DNA from: Azolla caroliniana
Lineage: Eukaryota > Polypodiophyta
Direction: 5' to 3'
Assembly (NCBI GenBank): GCA_043228905.1
Contig: JBHGNT010000004.1
Span: 8,432,001-8,496,000 of the forward strand
Length of the DNA: 64,000 bases
Shown piece after piece: positions 21,441 through 32,412 of this stretch. The number at the start of each line of letters is the position of its first letter. Position 1 is the stretch's first letter. The translations under genes and the position numbers were made by a program. The notes below the pieces were generated by a model. The model did no database searches and was not told the DNA's origin. It saw only the letters and a program-made list of their open reading frames with translations.

Positions 21441-21850
21441 CCCATGTTGGGATAAGAGATTAGTATGAAGGGAGGGAGATGAAAATTGGTTCAAACTGTC
21501 AAGATCAGTACTAAGACAAAGAAGGCATTAGTACTAAAAGATGAGGATTAGTACTAAGGGAAGTGTAGAACTCTCGAGAGACGGAAAGAGTGAGTGAGAG
21601 AGAGAGAGATCGAGAGAGAGTGATGATAACAAAAGATATATATTATGTTAAGAGAATATACAATAGTAGCGAGGAGGGTTAAGATTGGCATTGAACCGAT
21701 TTAGTTCAAAATAATGCCTTGTGCCTCCTTTTATAGTGTTCTCAGGAGTACTCCTGAAGTTTCTAGAATGTTCCAAAGAAATCTAGAATATACATCAATT
21801 TTCTATAATAAAACTTAAATGAAAAATAATATTCTTTGTATTACAACATA
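21441..21850 (-). repeat. LTR-like fragment with TATA box
   Basis: It contains the GA-rich run and 'TTAGTACTAA'-type repeats shared with 1793-1965, and on the minus strand an ACTATAAAAGGAGG promoter-like box near 21730-21745. It probably belongs to the same copia family as remnant E. Both ends are unclear. Confidence 0.5.
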
Positions 21851-21861
21851 TAGTCTAATGG

Positions 21862-21915
21862 TCAAGAGTTCGACCCATGTAACATAAGGTCATGGGTTTG
21901 AGTCTTGCCATATCA
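21862..21915 (+). repeat. tRNA-like (SINE head) sequence
   Basis: TAGTCTAATGGTCAAG resembles an RNA polymerase III A box and GGTCATGGGTTTGAGTC a B box, about 30 bp apart. No tRNA fold is obvious. It is probably a decayed tRNA-derived SINE. Confidence 0.35.
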
Positions 21916-22254
21916 TGACAGATGGTGGGTGGCTTTGGTGTCAAAGTACCATAATCTTTCCATTTCAATTTTGTTAGTTTGTACTTTTGACATGAATGCT
22001 TGTATGAAGGATGTGTCTTCTTCTTCATTAGATATTAATGCAGAATGTGCTTGGCCATTGAACTTTTTACCTCTGTTTCTTTAACCATATTGCTTCCGGT
22101 GACATTCTCTTTCCATATGTCCCGGTTTGTTGCAATATCTTCATATGATTGTAGAATCATTGAGTGCTCCTGGCTTTGATGGTTGATTTGGTTTGTATGA
22201 CTTTGAAACTTTTGAAATCTTGGCTTTCAAAAGTTGGATTTTTGAAATATTGTA

Positions 22255-22554
22255 ATTGCGCTCATTGCCATTGATCTATCGTTGTGTTTCGCCTTGCCCT
22301 TAATTCTTCAAATCTCTTCTCTTTTCACTTTTAGGAACATATTCTTCATGTTTCAAGTGTTGTCATCATTTCCATGTATGGTGACAAAGGTGTCCCATGA
22401 ATCTGGTAAAGCACACAAAATTAAATCAAATTTCATATCTTCATCAATTTTATTATTTGCTGATAGTGCTTGCTTGGGGGCTAACTGCCATTTCCTGATA
22501 AATGCATCAATTCCTTCACTTTCTTCCATTTACAATGTGACAAGGTGTCTCATA
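22255..22554. repeat. 300-bp tandem duplication, copy 1
   Basis: Identical by eye to 22555-22854 over the whole 300 bp. It lies inside the copia F gag remnant. Confidence 0.95.
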
Positions 22555-22854
22555 ATTGCGCTCATTGCCATTGATCTATCGTTGTGTTTCGCCTTGCCCT
22601 TAATTCTTCAAATCTCTTCTCTTTTCACTTTTAGGAACATATTCTTCATGTTTCAAGTGTTGTCATCATTTCCATGTATGGTGACAAAGGTGTCCCATGA
22701 ATCTGGTAAAGCACACAAAATTAAATCAAATTTCATATCTTCATCAATTTTATTATTTGCTGATAGTGCTTGCTTGGGGGCTAACTGCCATTTCCTGATA
22801 AATGCATCAATTCCTTCACTTTCTTCCATTTACAATGTGACAAGGTGTCTCAAG
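22555..22854. repeat. 300-bp tandem duplication, copy 2
   Basis: Follows copy 1 without a spacer. The lack of differences in a region otherwise full of decay means it arose recently or is an assembly artefact. Confidence 0.95.
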
Positions 22855-23257
22855 GTGTTGATCTTTGTTGTTTTGTCTGAGGGTTCATGGCATTCCTTCA
22901 AGGCATCCCATATTTCTTTTGATGTTTCTAAATCTTTTACAAAATCTATTTGTTCATTGGTTAGATGCATAACTAATTCCATGCATGCATCTAAATCTTT
23001 TTTTTTTCTATTTTATTGATTCTGGGATGGTTGTAGGCTTTGATATTAAACCTTTCACAATGTCGATTATTTGTGCTCTTTCGAGGATTAGAGTCATCCT
23101 TAATTTCCACATTCTATAATTTTTGTCATTGAGTTTCTCCATGGTGTATTTTCATGTCTTTGACGTTGTTTTGTTTGGTGGACTTCTGTTAGACTCCATC
23201 GTTGTAGATCTTCCGGATCGATCTTCTTGATGGTTGTTCCTTAATTCCTATTGGAAG

Positions 23258-23269
23258 GCTCTAATACCA
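23258..23269 (-). other. Copia F primer-binding site
   Basis: The minus strand reads TGGTATTAGAGC, one base from the initiator tRNA-Met type, next to the LTR that ends at 23579. Confidence 0.75.
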
Positions 23270-23270
23270 A

Positions 23271-23579
23271 GTAGGAATTTAAAGTACTATCTAACAAAGG
23301 ATAACAAGTTGATACATATGACTTAACATTATGAAGAAAGAAAGATTACATTGTATTCATGGTAGATGTTACATTTAATAGGCAATAGAGATCATAGGGA
23401 AGTTTGTAATGGGAATGTTCATTGTGTTCAAAACTCACATGAATATAACTTTCTAACTAATAGTTGTGTGAACAAAAGTCACGTTAATAGGTAGTTACAT
23501 TCGTTATTTTTATTTTCTTTATTTATGATATACTTGTCATTTATAATAACGTCTTATTTCTAATATTAATATTCTAACA
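23271..23579 (-). repeat. Copia F 5' LTR next to COQ2
   Basis: The minus strand begins TGTTAGAATATTAATA at 23579 and runs to the primer-binding site. It lies 16 bp downstream of the COQ2 stop codon in the same orientation. AATAAA occurs on the minus strand at 23523-23518 and 23514-23509. The left end is approximate. Confidence 0.65.
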
Positions 23580-23595
23580 ATAGACCCAATCTTAT

Positions 23596-25134
23596 CTACG
23601 CAACCAACTTCCCAACGACGATTCCGGCAAACACGATTGCGCCGAACCATTGGTTGGAAACAAATCTGAAACAAAGGGACATCCAAAGTTAGGAAGAAGA
23701 AGTTAGTGCTCAAGACTACCATTATCCAATTCCTCTACAAAAAAAAAGAGAAGATATAGACGTATAGACAAACTGAGAAGTTACTTACTTCGAGTTACAA
23801 TCAACAGGATTATTGATGTCAACAGTTGCTATTTGCCAATATAGATGGATGGCCGCAACCAAGGTGCTACAATAGAAAGGCCATCCTCCTATTTGATTGT
23901 AATTATCCACAACGAATTGATTAGTCTCAGCTCAATGAATATATTAGTGATTAACACGAATTCGATTGTTCCTCACACAATGCTGAAAGGCAGAAAAAAT
24001 ACAATGAGAAATTAGATGGATACCTAGGCCATTAATGTATCCTGCTAATAGGAGTGAACCAATGGTGATAGCTGCAAAACCTGTAAGCCATGATTGTGTC
24101 CCATCTCCAAAATATAAAGCTGTGGATTTCACACCCACTTTGACATCATCACTCTTGTCCTGAATGATCATCATCATAACATTCCAAATAAAAAAGGCTT
24201 CACTATCTATTCATACATCACAAGATTGAATGTAAATAATAATAATCTTTATAGGAATAATCATATTAATAACATTGAAAAGGACCAACCTGATGCGCAT
24301 AGATTGTGTCGTATACTAAAGTCCAGCAAATACAAGCAAGGTAAAGTGGGGCAATTGCAGGAATCTGGATGCTCCCTTTCAATGCAGCCCAGCCTAGTAG
24401 AGCACCCCAATTTATTGTCAAACCCAGGAATGCTTGAGGCTGCACCCACATACTTTGTCATAAGTTGTTGTAAGCTCTGTTTCATCGGTATTATAGAAAA
24501 CTATGACTATCTTGAACAATCTCCAACTCTTGGAGAAGGATAGCCATACATATTAAACCAAAAGATTTCCTTTCAATTAAGCCCCACATTTATGATATAT
24601 TTTATACTCAGATGTAACACAACGGATATACCGAGACACAAATAAACGAGACAAGCAACACACAATTTTACGTGGAAAACCTGGATTCCAGGGAAAAACC
24701 ACGGTGAGCAAAGATTTCCACTATGAGACAGAGAAAAATACAATCATAGAATGATAGAACCTGATTGAGTATGAATGTACTCCCAGGTTGTTGTCTGAAA
24801 CCACAGTTTCAACCGAGGGTTGTTTCCCTTTTTTGAAGCTTTCAACGCTTCTATGTTCTATCTCTCTTCTCTTCTCTATTTCACCCTTCTTCTCTAGTTT
24901 CCTCACACACTCAGGTGTAGAGCTATGTCTCTCTCTCTCACACACTTTCACAACCACCACTGTGTTAGCACACACTTCTATTCTTCTTCGTTGCGTCGCG
25001 TTTTCTCACTAGCGCGCTCACTTACAAATAAAGTTCACTCTCACTCATCTCTCACAGTTTTTACTCTCTGTAAGTTATCCCACATACATATGCAACTAAT
25101 ACAACTATATCTATATATACTAACCTAACTCACA

Positions 25135-25169
<35 letters not shown>

Positions 25170-28100
25170 GTTCAAACTTCCATTTGTTTTCGGCTTTTTG
25201 GCCAATTTCGGTGAGCCGACTCATTTCGACTTCTCGGCCAATTTCAGCTTTTCAGCCAACTCCCCCATAAGGAGGGAGAACCTTATATAACAAACTCCCC
25301 CTTCAGTCCTGTAGGGGTGCAGTCAACCAAACCAGTCCTTCGCCGACACGTAACGAGTTTCTCCATAGATAAGATTTTGGTAAGCATGTCTGATCCATTT
25401 TCGTTAGTATGGATCTTCGTTAAGACAAACTCATTTTCTTCCACTCTCTATCACAACCAATGATACCTTCTTTGAATGTGCTTTGCACGTGAATGATAGC
25501 CAACATTCTTAGCGAGATGTATAGCACTCTGATTATCACAATGAAGCAGAAGTTTTTCTTGCTACATTCCTAGTTCACTTAGGAAATATCTCATCCAAAT
25601 CAATTCTTTTCTGGCTTCTAATACAACCATATATTCAGCCTCTCTAGTTGACAAAGCTACAACCTTTTGCAATCTTGATTGCCATGAACACAACTCCCCT
25701 TGAATAAGTCATCACATACCTTGATGTGGATTGGCTAGAATCTACATCACCCAACATATCAGAATCTGTTAAACCTTCGAGCATAGGTTTCCTAGAGCCA
25801 TATCTAAGGCATACACTTGAAGTACCTTTGAGGTATTTGAGTATCCACTTTACGGCTGCCCAATGTTCCTTTCCAGGATTACTCATGTAGCGACTAAGTG
25901 TCCCAACAGTGAATGCAATGTCCAGCCTCCTGCAGACCATAACATACAATAGGCTCCCGACAGCCCAAGCATACGGCACCCTCCTCATCTTTACCTTATC
26001 TTTATCAGTTTCCGGACAGTGTCCCGAGTTTAGCTTACAATTCACTGGCAATGGAGATCCAATAGATTTTGCATTATACATATTAAACCTTTGCAAAACC
26101 TTCGTCACATATTTCTCTTGTGACTGGGTTCTGGTCTACAACAACAACCTCGACAACCAGCACAAGGAGATGCGGAAGTTTGCAAGGAGGTGGTTCGGGC
26201 CTTATCCAGTGACAAGGGCCAACGACAACAGCACCTACCACCTCGCGGAGCTCGACGGAACGAGTATAGATGTGCTAGTGGCTGGGAAAAGGATCGAGGT
26301 GTTCAAGAAGCTGAACGAGGACGAACCGGACCCAGAGGGCATGGATGGTGAGGATGAATGACCGGTTCGAAGCAAGTGACGAACTGGAGAGCGAAAGGTA
26401 ATCGCGGGCCGGTCCTCTCCTACAGAAGTCTATTCTGGCGTATACCGGAGGATGCACGGTTAGGTGGGGGCGGATGTTGTGGAGGAAACCATCCCTAGGA
26501 GGAATCGGCGGATGGTGTGCGTGAACCGGCCCTTACTCACGGGCACATGTTTTGATATATTTACATACATAGTTAAGTATAGGCCGGCGATGTCATTATC
26601 CTAGGTAGCACTAATTCATTAAGTAGGGGATTGAAGAGGATCTCTATCGGAAAGAACGAAGAATAACAATGATTTAATAGTCTGTAAACGGCTCTCTTGG
26701 TGCTATAAAAGGAGAGGAAAAGGGCATGAGTAGGGATCGCGCATTTCTGAGAGGACGAGTTGCTGTGGAACTGGGAACCGAGCTCTCTCCTCCACCATCG
26801 TTGTTGTTTCTGCAGGGATTTGGGTTAAGTTGGTTGCCTCTGTTGCGTGAAAGCCCGCGTGCTTCCGGTAGAGGCTCCACTACGAATTTCAGTGCGCGTG
26901 TTCGTCTGTGTTGAGTCTATCACCGGCTTGCTGGTTGTAACATTGCAAGATCTGTAATCTATACTGTTATTGGAATTGATTCTTTCGTTTCTATCTCTTT
27001 GTGTTTCTGCGAATCTCTCTCTTCCTCTCATCTCTCACTCTCTCACCTTATTTCATACGCGAGAGCGTAATACCGTGATAGTGGGCCTTATACTTAAGTG
27101 TATTTCCATTTTCTCCAACATTTAATTTGTAGACCCATTTGTTTCTAAGTGCCTTCTTTTCATCAGGCAACTCCATTAGCTCATAGGTATGGTTCTCATG
27201 CCATGAATCCATTTCCTCTTGCATGGCATTATACCACTTCCCATTGTGTACATCAGTCATGGCCTCTTCATAGCATTCTGGTTCCCCTACATCAGTCAAG
27301 AGAATATATTGATTGGCTGGATACCGAGAGGAGGCCCTCCTTTGTCTTAGGGGATATCTTCTTCCTTCAATAACCGACTTAGATTCGCTTTCTTCTGCTA
27401 GCTCATATTCCGACTTAGATTCGTGTGCATCAGTTTGTTGTTGTGTGTCGGCCGACTCAGATTCGGCTTCATCAGCCGGCTGTTGTCTGATGACTGGTTG
27501 TGTGGGAGTGGGATCGACTAGTGTCGACTCCATAACAGTAGTCAACTAGGAAGAAGACTCTGGTCTTTGTTGTTTCTAGTCTTCAATTGTCTTGTCTTCC
27601 ATGAATATAACATCATGACTTCTTATCACCTTCTTATCAAGGAGATCCCACATCCTAAACCTGAATTCATCTTCTGAGTACCCCAAGAATATGCCATGGT
27701 TGGACTTGTTGTCCAACTTTGACCTTTGATCTTTAGCAACATGTACATAGGCCAAGCATCCAAACACCCTAAATGCTGGTAGGACACACTCCTTCCTGTC
27801 CATATTTGCTTCGTCTCGGCACAATTTTGCATCCATTACATACAATGTGTTCTGTTTTCGAGCTCGAGCCACAATTAGGCTCCCTTTATAGAACTTCCAT
27901 GTACCACTACGAAAACCACCATTGTAGCCTTCATCGTCTAGCTGTCTAACGATATCAAATTCAATCTTATATCCGGAACATGACGTACATCTCTCAACAT
28001 TAACCTGCAACCAGTAGATGTTAACAAGCACAAATTTCCTATGCCCACAATCTTGCATTCACCGTCATTTCCCATCCTTACGTAGCCATAGTCACCAGTT

Positions 28101-30906
28101 GTGTAAGATGAGAAACATTCTCTTTTGGGAGTTAGATGGAACAATGCACCGGAGTCCACTACCCAAGAGCACTCAACATTTGCAAGGTTTACACTACCTT
28201 GTTCACAAACAAATAACATCTCTTCTTCACTAGTTGCAATGGTTGAAGTGTTTTTATCATCAGAAATTTTTCTAGGTTTAATCTCATCAGCCATGCCTTT
28301 GTCCTTCCTAAGGTGTCGACAATTCTTTTGGAAGTGACTAGGCTTCCTACAATAGAAGCATGTAGGTCTTCCTCTAGATTTCGACCTTGCATACGCCTTA
28401 TCTCTATTTTCACGACTTCTGTGTTTGCTTCTTCCTCTACTAAGTTCTTGGGTCACATTAGCTTTTGATTGAGACAAGGCACTTTTATCCTTTCTTCTTG
28501 TCTCTTCGTTTAGAATACTTGTAAAGATAGGTTGTCTTCTTTACATGAGGTACTATGTGTCACTATTAGGGTTTCCCAACTATCTAGTGGAGTACATAGT
28601 AGTAGTGTGGCACTACATAGCATCATCTAATGGGAACTTCGTTGATGTTAAGTGGTTTACCAGACCCATGAAAGTACTAATGTGCTCTACGATGCTCTCC
28701 CCATCTACATACTTTAGTCTCACTATTTTTGAACTCATTAGGGAAGTTTTAGTTAAGGTGTTTTTCCTTTCATAAAGGGCAGAGAGTTTATGAGGTACTA
28801 TGTGTCACTATTAGGGTTTCCCAACTATCTAGTGGAGTACATAGTAGTGTGGCACTACATAGCATCATCTAATGGGAACTTCGTTGATGTTAAGTGGTTT
28901 ACCAGACCCATGAAAGTACTAATGTGCTCTACGATGCTCTCCCCATCTACATACTTTAGTCTCACTATTTTTGAACTCATTAGGGAAGTTTTAGTTAAGG
29001 TGTTTTTTCTTTCATAAAGGGCAGAGAGTTTATGCCATAACTCGTAGGCATTTGTGTCACTAGCTACATGTTGTAGGACGCTAATGTCCACACACTGTCT
29101 TATAATTGCAACTGCCTTTCTATGTCGAGTTTTCCACTCAAATTCTATTACCCTCACTGGTATATCCTTCCTTTCTATGGGCTCATACAGATCTTTGACT
29201 ATTAGAAGATCTTCCATTTTAATCTTCTAGTTTGAGTATTTTTGTGAGTTCAAGACAATCATCTCGGAAAGGCACTCACACTCCCTTCCATCTAGAACCT
29301 AGGCTCTGATACCAGTTTGATATATTTTGTACTCAGTCGTAACACAATGGATATATCGAGAAACAAATAAATGAGACAAGCAACACATGATTTTACGTGG
29401 AAAACCCTAATTCCAGTGAAAAAGCACTGTGAACAAAGATTTCCACTATGAGACAGAGAAAAATACAAGCATAAAATGATAAAACTTGATTGAGTATGAA
29501 TGTACTTCTAGGTTGTTGTCCGAAACCGCAGTTTCAGGCGAGAACTGTTTCCCTCATTCGAAGCTTTCAGCGCTTCTCTGTGCTATCTCTCTTCTCTTCT
29601 CTATTTCACCCTTCTTCTCTACCTTCCTCGCACACGCAAGTGAAGAGCTATGTCTCTCTCTCTCTCACTCACTTTCACCGCCACCAATGTGTTCACACAC
29701 ACTTTTGTTCTTCTTCATTGCGTTGTGTTTTCTAACTCGCACGCTCACTTTGATATAAAGTTCACTCTCACGAGCTTCTCTCATAGTTTTTACTCTCTGT
29801 AAGTTATTGTGCATACATATGTAGCTAATACGACTCTATCTATATATACTAACCTAACTCACACTTATATATATTTATATATATTCATCCATTCGTTTTC
29901 GGCTTTTCGGCTGATTTCAGCCAGCTAACTCTCGTTTCAGCTTTTCGATCGATTTCGGCCAGCCGACTCTCGTTTCGGCTTTTCGGCTAATTTCAGCCAA
30001 CCAACTCATTTCGACAACCGTACATAACAGTTCGCTTTAGAATTTATTCACCAAAACCTGTAGTCATGAAAGATCATCCAAATATCGTCTATTAATTGCC
30101 ATACCCAATAAGTGAATCGCTTAAAGAGAGGATAAGCTCCCACAAATAAGAGATTTGCTGCGCCCAAAATTTGACTGAAAAAAACACAAAGATGACATTT
30201 AGATCTCCAACTTGATCAAAATTAATTGGTAACACAAAAAAGAAGAACCGATATGATTCGTGTATGTTTTTTCACATCAAATAAATATAAAAATGATCTC
30301 GAAACTATTACTAAATTTTCATGCATTCCTATCTATCTCCCTTTCTCTCTTTTGGTGAAAACACACAATTATATTAATAAATGTGTGCGAAAAACACTAC
30401 TTACAATTGATAGTTTTTAGTTTTTTTGCATATGGGATTAACTTTAAAGTGTCGTGAACTAACAACGGGTAATTGCTTCTTTTGCACTATTCAAATGGAA
30501 GATAGTATGCATTGATTTATACAATGTCCGATTGCTTTTCAAATTTGGAGTTACATTTCTCAAATTTGGCAAGTTTTATCACGGTGTTATTCGACACCTG
30601 ATAATGGGTGTTTGCATAATTTACACAGATTGACCCAAAATTAGAGATGGAGATCGTTTTTCTATTTCTAAGATATTGGGGATTGCATCATAATTGAAAC
30701 ATGTGCAACGTTTTGTATTCGATGGTAGACATGGAGTGTAAGTATATCTACAAAAGTTGAAGGGAGTACTAATGTGGTAATTTTTTTATTGGAGCAAGTG
30801 GAAATTCTTTACTCAGTAGAGTGTTCGTCTTGCCTATTGGTAATTCAACATGTTCCACTACCCATGTGGTGTAATTAGTAGGTAACCATACTCCATTCTC
30901 TCTCTC

Positions 30907-30949
<43 letters not shown>

Positions 30950-32344
30950 TGTATATCGTTAATGTCTAAGTTATATAGTTGAATAGTTGCATGAAACCTA
31001 CTAACCTGAACTCATTGAATTGCAAAAGGATTCCTCGATGTAACAATAATTGAATGGCAAGGAAGCACAGACCTTGGAATGGTGTAACAACCCCAGAAGC
31101 AATGGGTCGCGATTTCGTTCTCTCCACCTACATACAATCGAGTTTCGAAAATATAAGTCGATGATTAAAGTCTTCAGCCCTATATAATTTTGTTGATGAG
31201 CACAAAGGATCCAAATGATAAACAAATATGATGTCACCTGGCGATCATAATCTCGATCTAAGAGATCGTTAATAGTACAACCAGCACCTCGCAAAATGAT
31301 AGAAGCCACTCCAAACAATGCAAGGGCATAGAAGTCCGGAAGACTTCCATTTGGTGCAGCTAGTGCAATCGACCTGATATACATACATACATACATATAT
31401 ATGTGTGTGTGTGTGTGTGCGCGCGTGCGCGCGCGCGTGTGTGTATAAAGACCATGGATTGATTTTAAAGTCATTCGGAATCTTGTCCAAACCAAATCTA
31501 ACGTTTCAGGAAGCATAGTCATGGCATGTATAAAAGGACACATGCTACAGATATGTTTAGTTAGAACCTTTTGCCTTTAGTTTGATGTGGGTTTGGTGGT
31601 TTCCAAGTATGTAATGGAAAAGGATTGATTTATATAAAATTGATATGATGATTGATTTTCAAGGGAAGTCTGTGATCTGTATAAAGGCAAGGATCATCAA
31701 AACCAATTCACATGCTTTTCATGTGTATATGATAATGGATCGGTGATCTATCTAATATACCCAAATTCTGCCTTTTCTATAAATGGGAATAATTTGGTTG
31801 GAGTGATTCACAAAAGGAGGTGTCCAGTGAATGGTTTCTATACCTTGTGATGAATTGACCTAAAAGCGGATCGGTGTCTCATAATCATTAAGAAATTAAG
31901 TGATTTGGGGGAGGGGGGGAAGGAGGAGGAACCAAGAAACACAGTTTACCAGGCATAGGGCCAAGCAAGTAGCCAGGTGCCGATAGGTTTATCAAGCCGA
32001 GCCAACAGAGCGAAAGGCCGGATGGGCGCAGGAAGAAAAGTTTCGATCCACGAAGAAGAAGCAGGAGTTGGATGAGTAGGAGGGAGAATGGCAGGTGAGG
32101 AATCGCCTGCGGCACATGCTCGTGTGCGTCCCAAGGATGGACGGGGATGGGGACGGGGACCGGAACCGGCACACATGCGGCCGAGATGGGGAAGGACGCG
32201 CGAAGAAGAGGAGGAATGGAGGAGGAGGAGGAGGGAAGAGATGGAAGGATTTGGGGAGGATTTGGCGAGGATATTGCGAGGCTGAGGAGGAGGAGGAAGA
32301 GTAGGTTTGAGGAAGTGAGGCATTATCATAATATTTGCGGCCAT
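23596..32344 (-). CDS. COQ2: 4-hydroxybenzoate polyprenyltransferase, mitochondrial (8 exons)
   Basis: A UbiA-family enzyme that joins a polyprenyl tail to 4-hydroxybenzoate in ubiquinone synthesis at the mitochondrial inner membrane. Exons: 32344-31950, 31373-31238, 31127-31006, 30174-30105, 24439-24290, 24159-24024, 23888-23789 and 23665-23596. All introns are GT-AG, and the phases join into 392 codons plus stop, close to the Arabidopsis length of about 407. The N-terminus ([14 protein letters not shown]..., Ser/Arg-rich) suits a mitochondrial presequence. Exon 1 ends in [18 protein letters not shown]. Exon 2 has the first Asp motif (NDLLDRDYD). Exons 5-6 have the second ([13 protein letters not shown]). 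The C-terminus ends [17 protein letters not shown]. Intron 4 (5.7 kb) carries copia M. No lesion is seen, so it should be functional. Confidence 0.93.
24593..25292 (-). repeat. Copia M 3' LTR, in COQ2 intron 4
   Basis: TGATATATTT...TATAACA, 700 bp, paired with 29318-30029. It includes an (AT)n run at about 25138-25166 and repeats of a 'TTCGGCTTTT(C/T)GGC' type. The polypurine tract (read from the plus strand as AACTCCCCCTTC) follows at 25293. Confidence 0.85.
25294..26123 (-). pseudogene. Copia M RNase H and RT C-terminal part
   Basis: Encodes [65 protein letters not shown] and the RNase H end toward 25310. A frameshift lies near 25690. It is similar to 18890-19698 in D. At 26123 it breaks off into a gypsy fragment within the 'SQEKYVTK' block. 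Confidence 0.8.
26126..26361 (+). pseudogene. Gypsy integrase C-terminal fragment
   Basis: Encodes [46 protein letters not shown]... ending GMDGEDE. The 'ARRWFGPY' and 'YHLAELDG' parts are typical of the post-core DNA-binding tail of gypsy integrases. Only the last 78 residues or so remain. Confidence 0.75.
26475..27070 (+). repeat. Gypsy LTR in copia M
   Basis: Starts TGTTGTGGAGGAAACC after the polypurine tract. It shares GCGTGAACCGGCCCTTA, a TATA box (CTATAAAAGGAGAG, about 26703) and GAACCGAGCTCTCTCCTCC with the LTR at 49386. The right end is not certain. Confidence 0.7.
27048..28058 (-). pseudogene. Copia M integrase remnant and RT start
   Basis: From 28058 the minus strand reads [18 protein letters not shown]...[14 protein letters not shown] and then goes straight to [27 protein letters not shown]. 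The whole integrase catalytic core between these is absent. RT start ([42 protein letters not shown]) follows down to 27085, where the gypsy fragment begins. A stop lies at about 27576. Confidence 0.8.
27938..29217 (-). pseudogene. Copia M gag and protease
   Basis: Gag starts [20 protein letters not shown] at 29217 and is close to the gag of D, not to those of A and B. It runs to KFPLDDAM at 28858. The next segment is disrupted by a 245-bp tandem duplication (28541-28785 and 28786-29030). A zinc knuckle ([14 protein letters not shown], about 28330-28370) and protease site ([13 protein letters not shown], about 28130-28170) follow. Confidence 0.8.
29303..29314 (-). other. Copia M primer-binding site
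   Basis: TGGTATCAGAGC on the minus strand, 3 nt from the 5' LTR at 29318-30029. Confidence 0.9.
29318..30029 (-). repeat. Copia M 5' LTR
   Basis: TGATATATTTTGTACTCAG...GTACATAACA, 712 bp. It is clearly the partner of 24593-25292, but with many differences, so the insertion is not recent. Confidence 0.85.
30910..30950. repeat. (TA/TG)n microsatellite in COQ2 intron 3
   Basis: A short TATATA run followed by about 15 TG units. Confidence 0.9.
31377..31445. repeat. Alternating purine-pyrimidine run at a COQ2 splice acceptor
   Basis: (ACAT)n, (TG)n and (GC)n in series, ending 4 bp from the intron 1 acceptor AG (31375-31374). On the transcript strand it replaces the expected pyrimidine-rich tract. 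Confidence 0.85.
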
Positions 32345-32362
32345 GGAAGCTAACTTCAGGCA

Positions 32363-32363
32363 A

Positions 32364-32409
<46 letters not shown>

Positions 32410-32412
32410 TAT
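32363..32412. repeat. (TAG)n microsatellite upstream of the COQ2 start
   Basis: About 15 TAG units (CTA on the COQ2 strand), starting about 20 bp upstream of the ATG at 32344, probably in the 5' leader. Confidence 0.9.

Larger units (their letters stand above)
21990..23245 (-). pseudogene. Copia F gag remnant
   Basis: The minus strand carries a UBN2-type gag of another copia lineage, from near 23245 (just after the primer-binding site) downstream. Stops are frequent. Part of it is a perfect 300-bp tandem duplication. No protease or pol follows, and the left end merges with other debris. Confidence 0.55.
26124..27085 (+). mobile_element. Gypsy 3'-end fragment inside copia M
   Basis: A plus-strand piece made of the C-terminal end of a gypsy integrase/pol (to the stop at 26361), a 3' untranslated segment, a polypurine tract (AGGTGGGGGCGGA, 26462-26474) and an LTR from 26475. 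It replaces the copia RT core, including YVDD: copia sequence stops at SQEKYVTK on one side and KYKA on the other. The LTR is a diverged relative of 49386-49985. Confidence 0.8.
24593..30029 (-). mobile_element. Copia M in COQ2 intron 4
   Basis: A Tnt1-like element in the same orientation as COQ2. Its outer edge at 30029 is 75 bp from the exon 4 donor. The flanking 5-mers (ATTTA and GTTCG) do not match, so no target-site duplication is visible. The integrase core is missing, and part of the RT domain has been replaced by a gypsy fragment (26124-27085). Confidence 0.85.

Noticed and set aside
22282-23019. A 245-codon plus-strand open frame
   Set aside because: It is the antisense shadow of a duplicated copia gag fragment. 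Its length comes from the 300-bp tandem duplication.
32088-32353. Plus-strand open frames opposite COQ2 exon 1
   Set aside because: They are antisense shadows of the GC-rich presequence region. COQ2 homology is on the minus strand.
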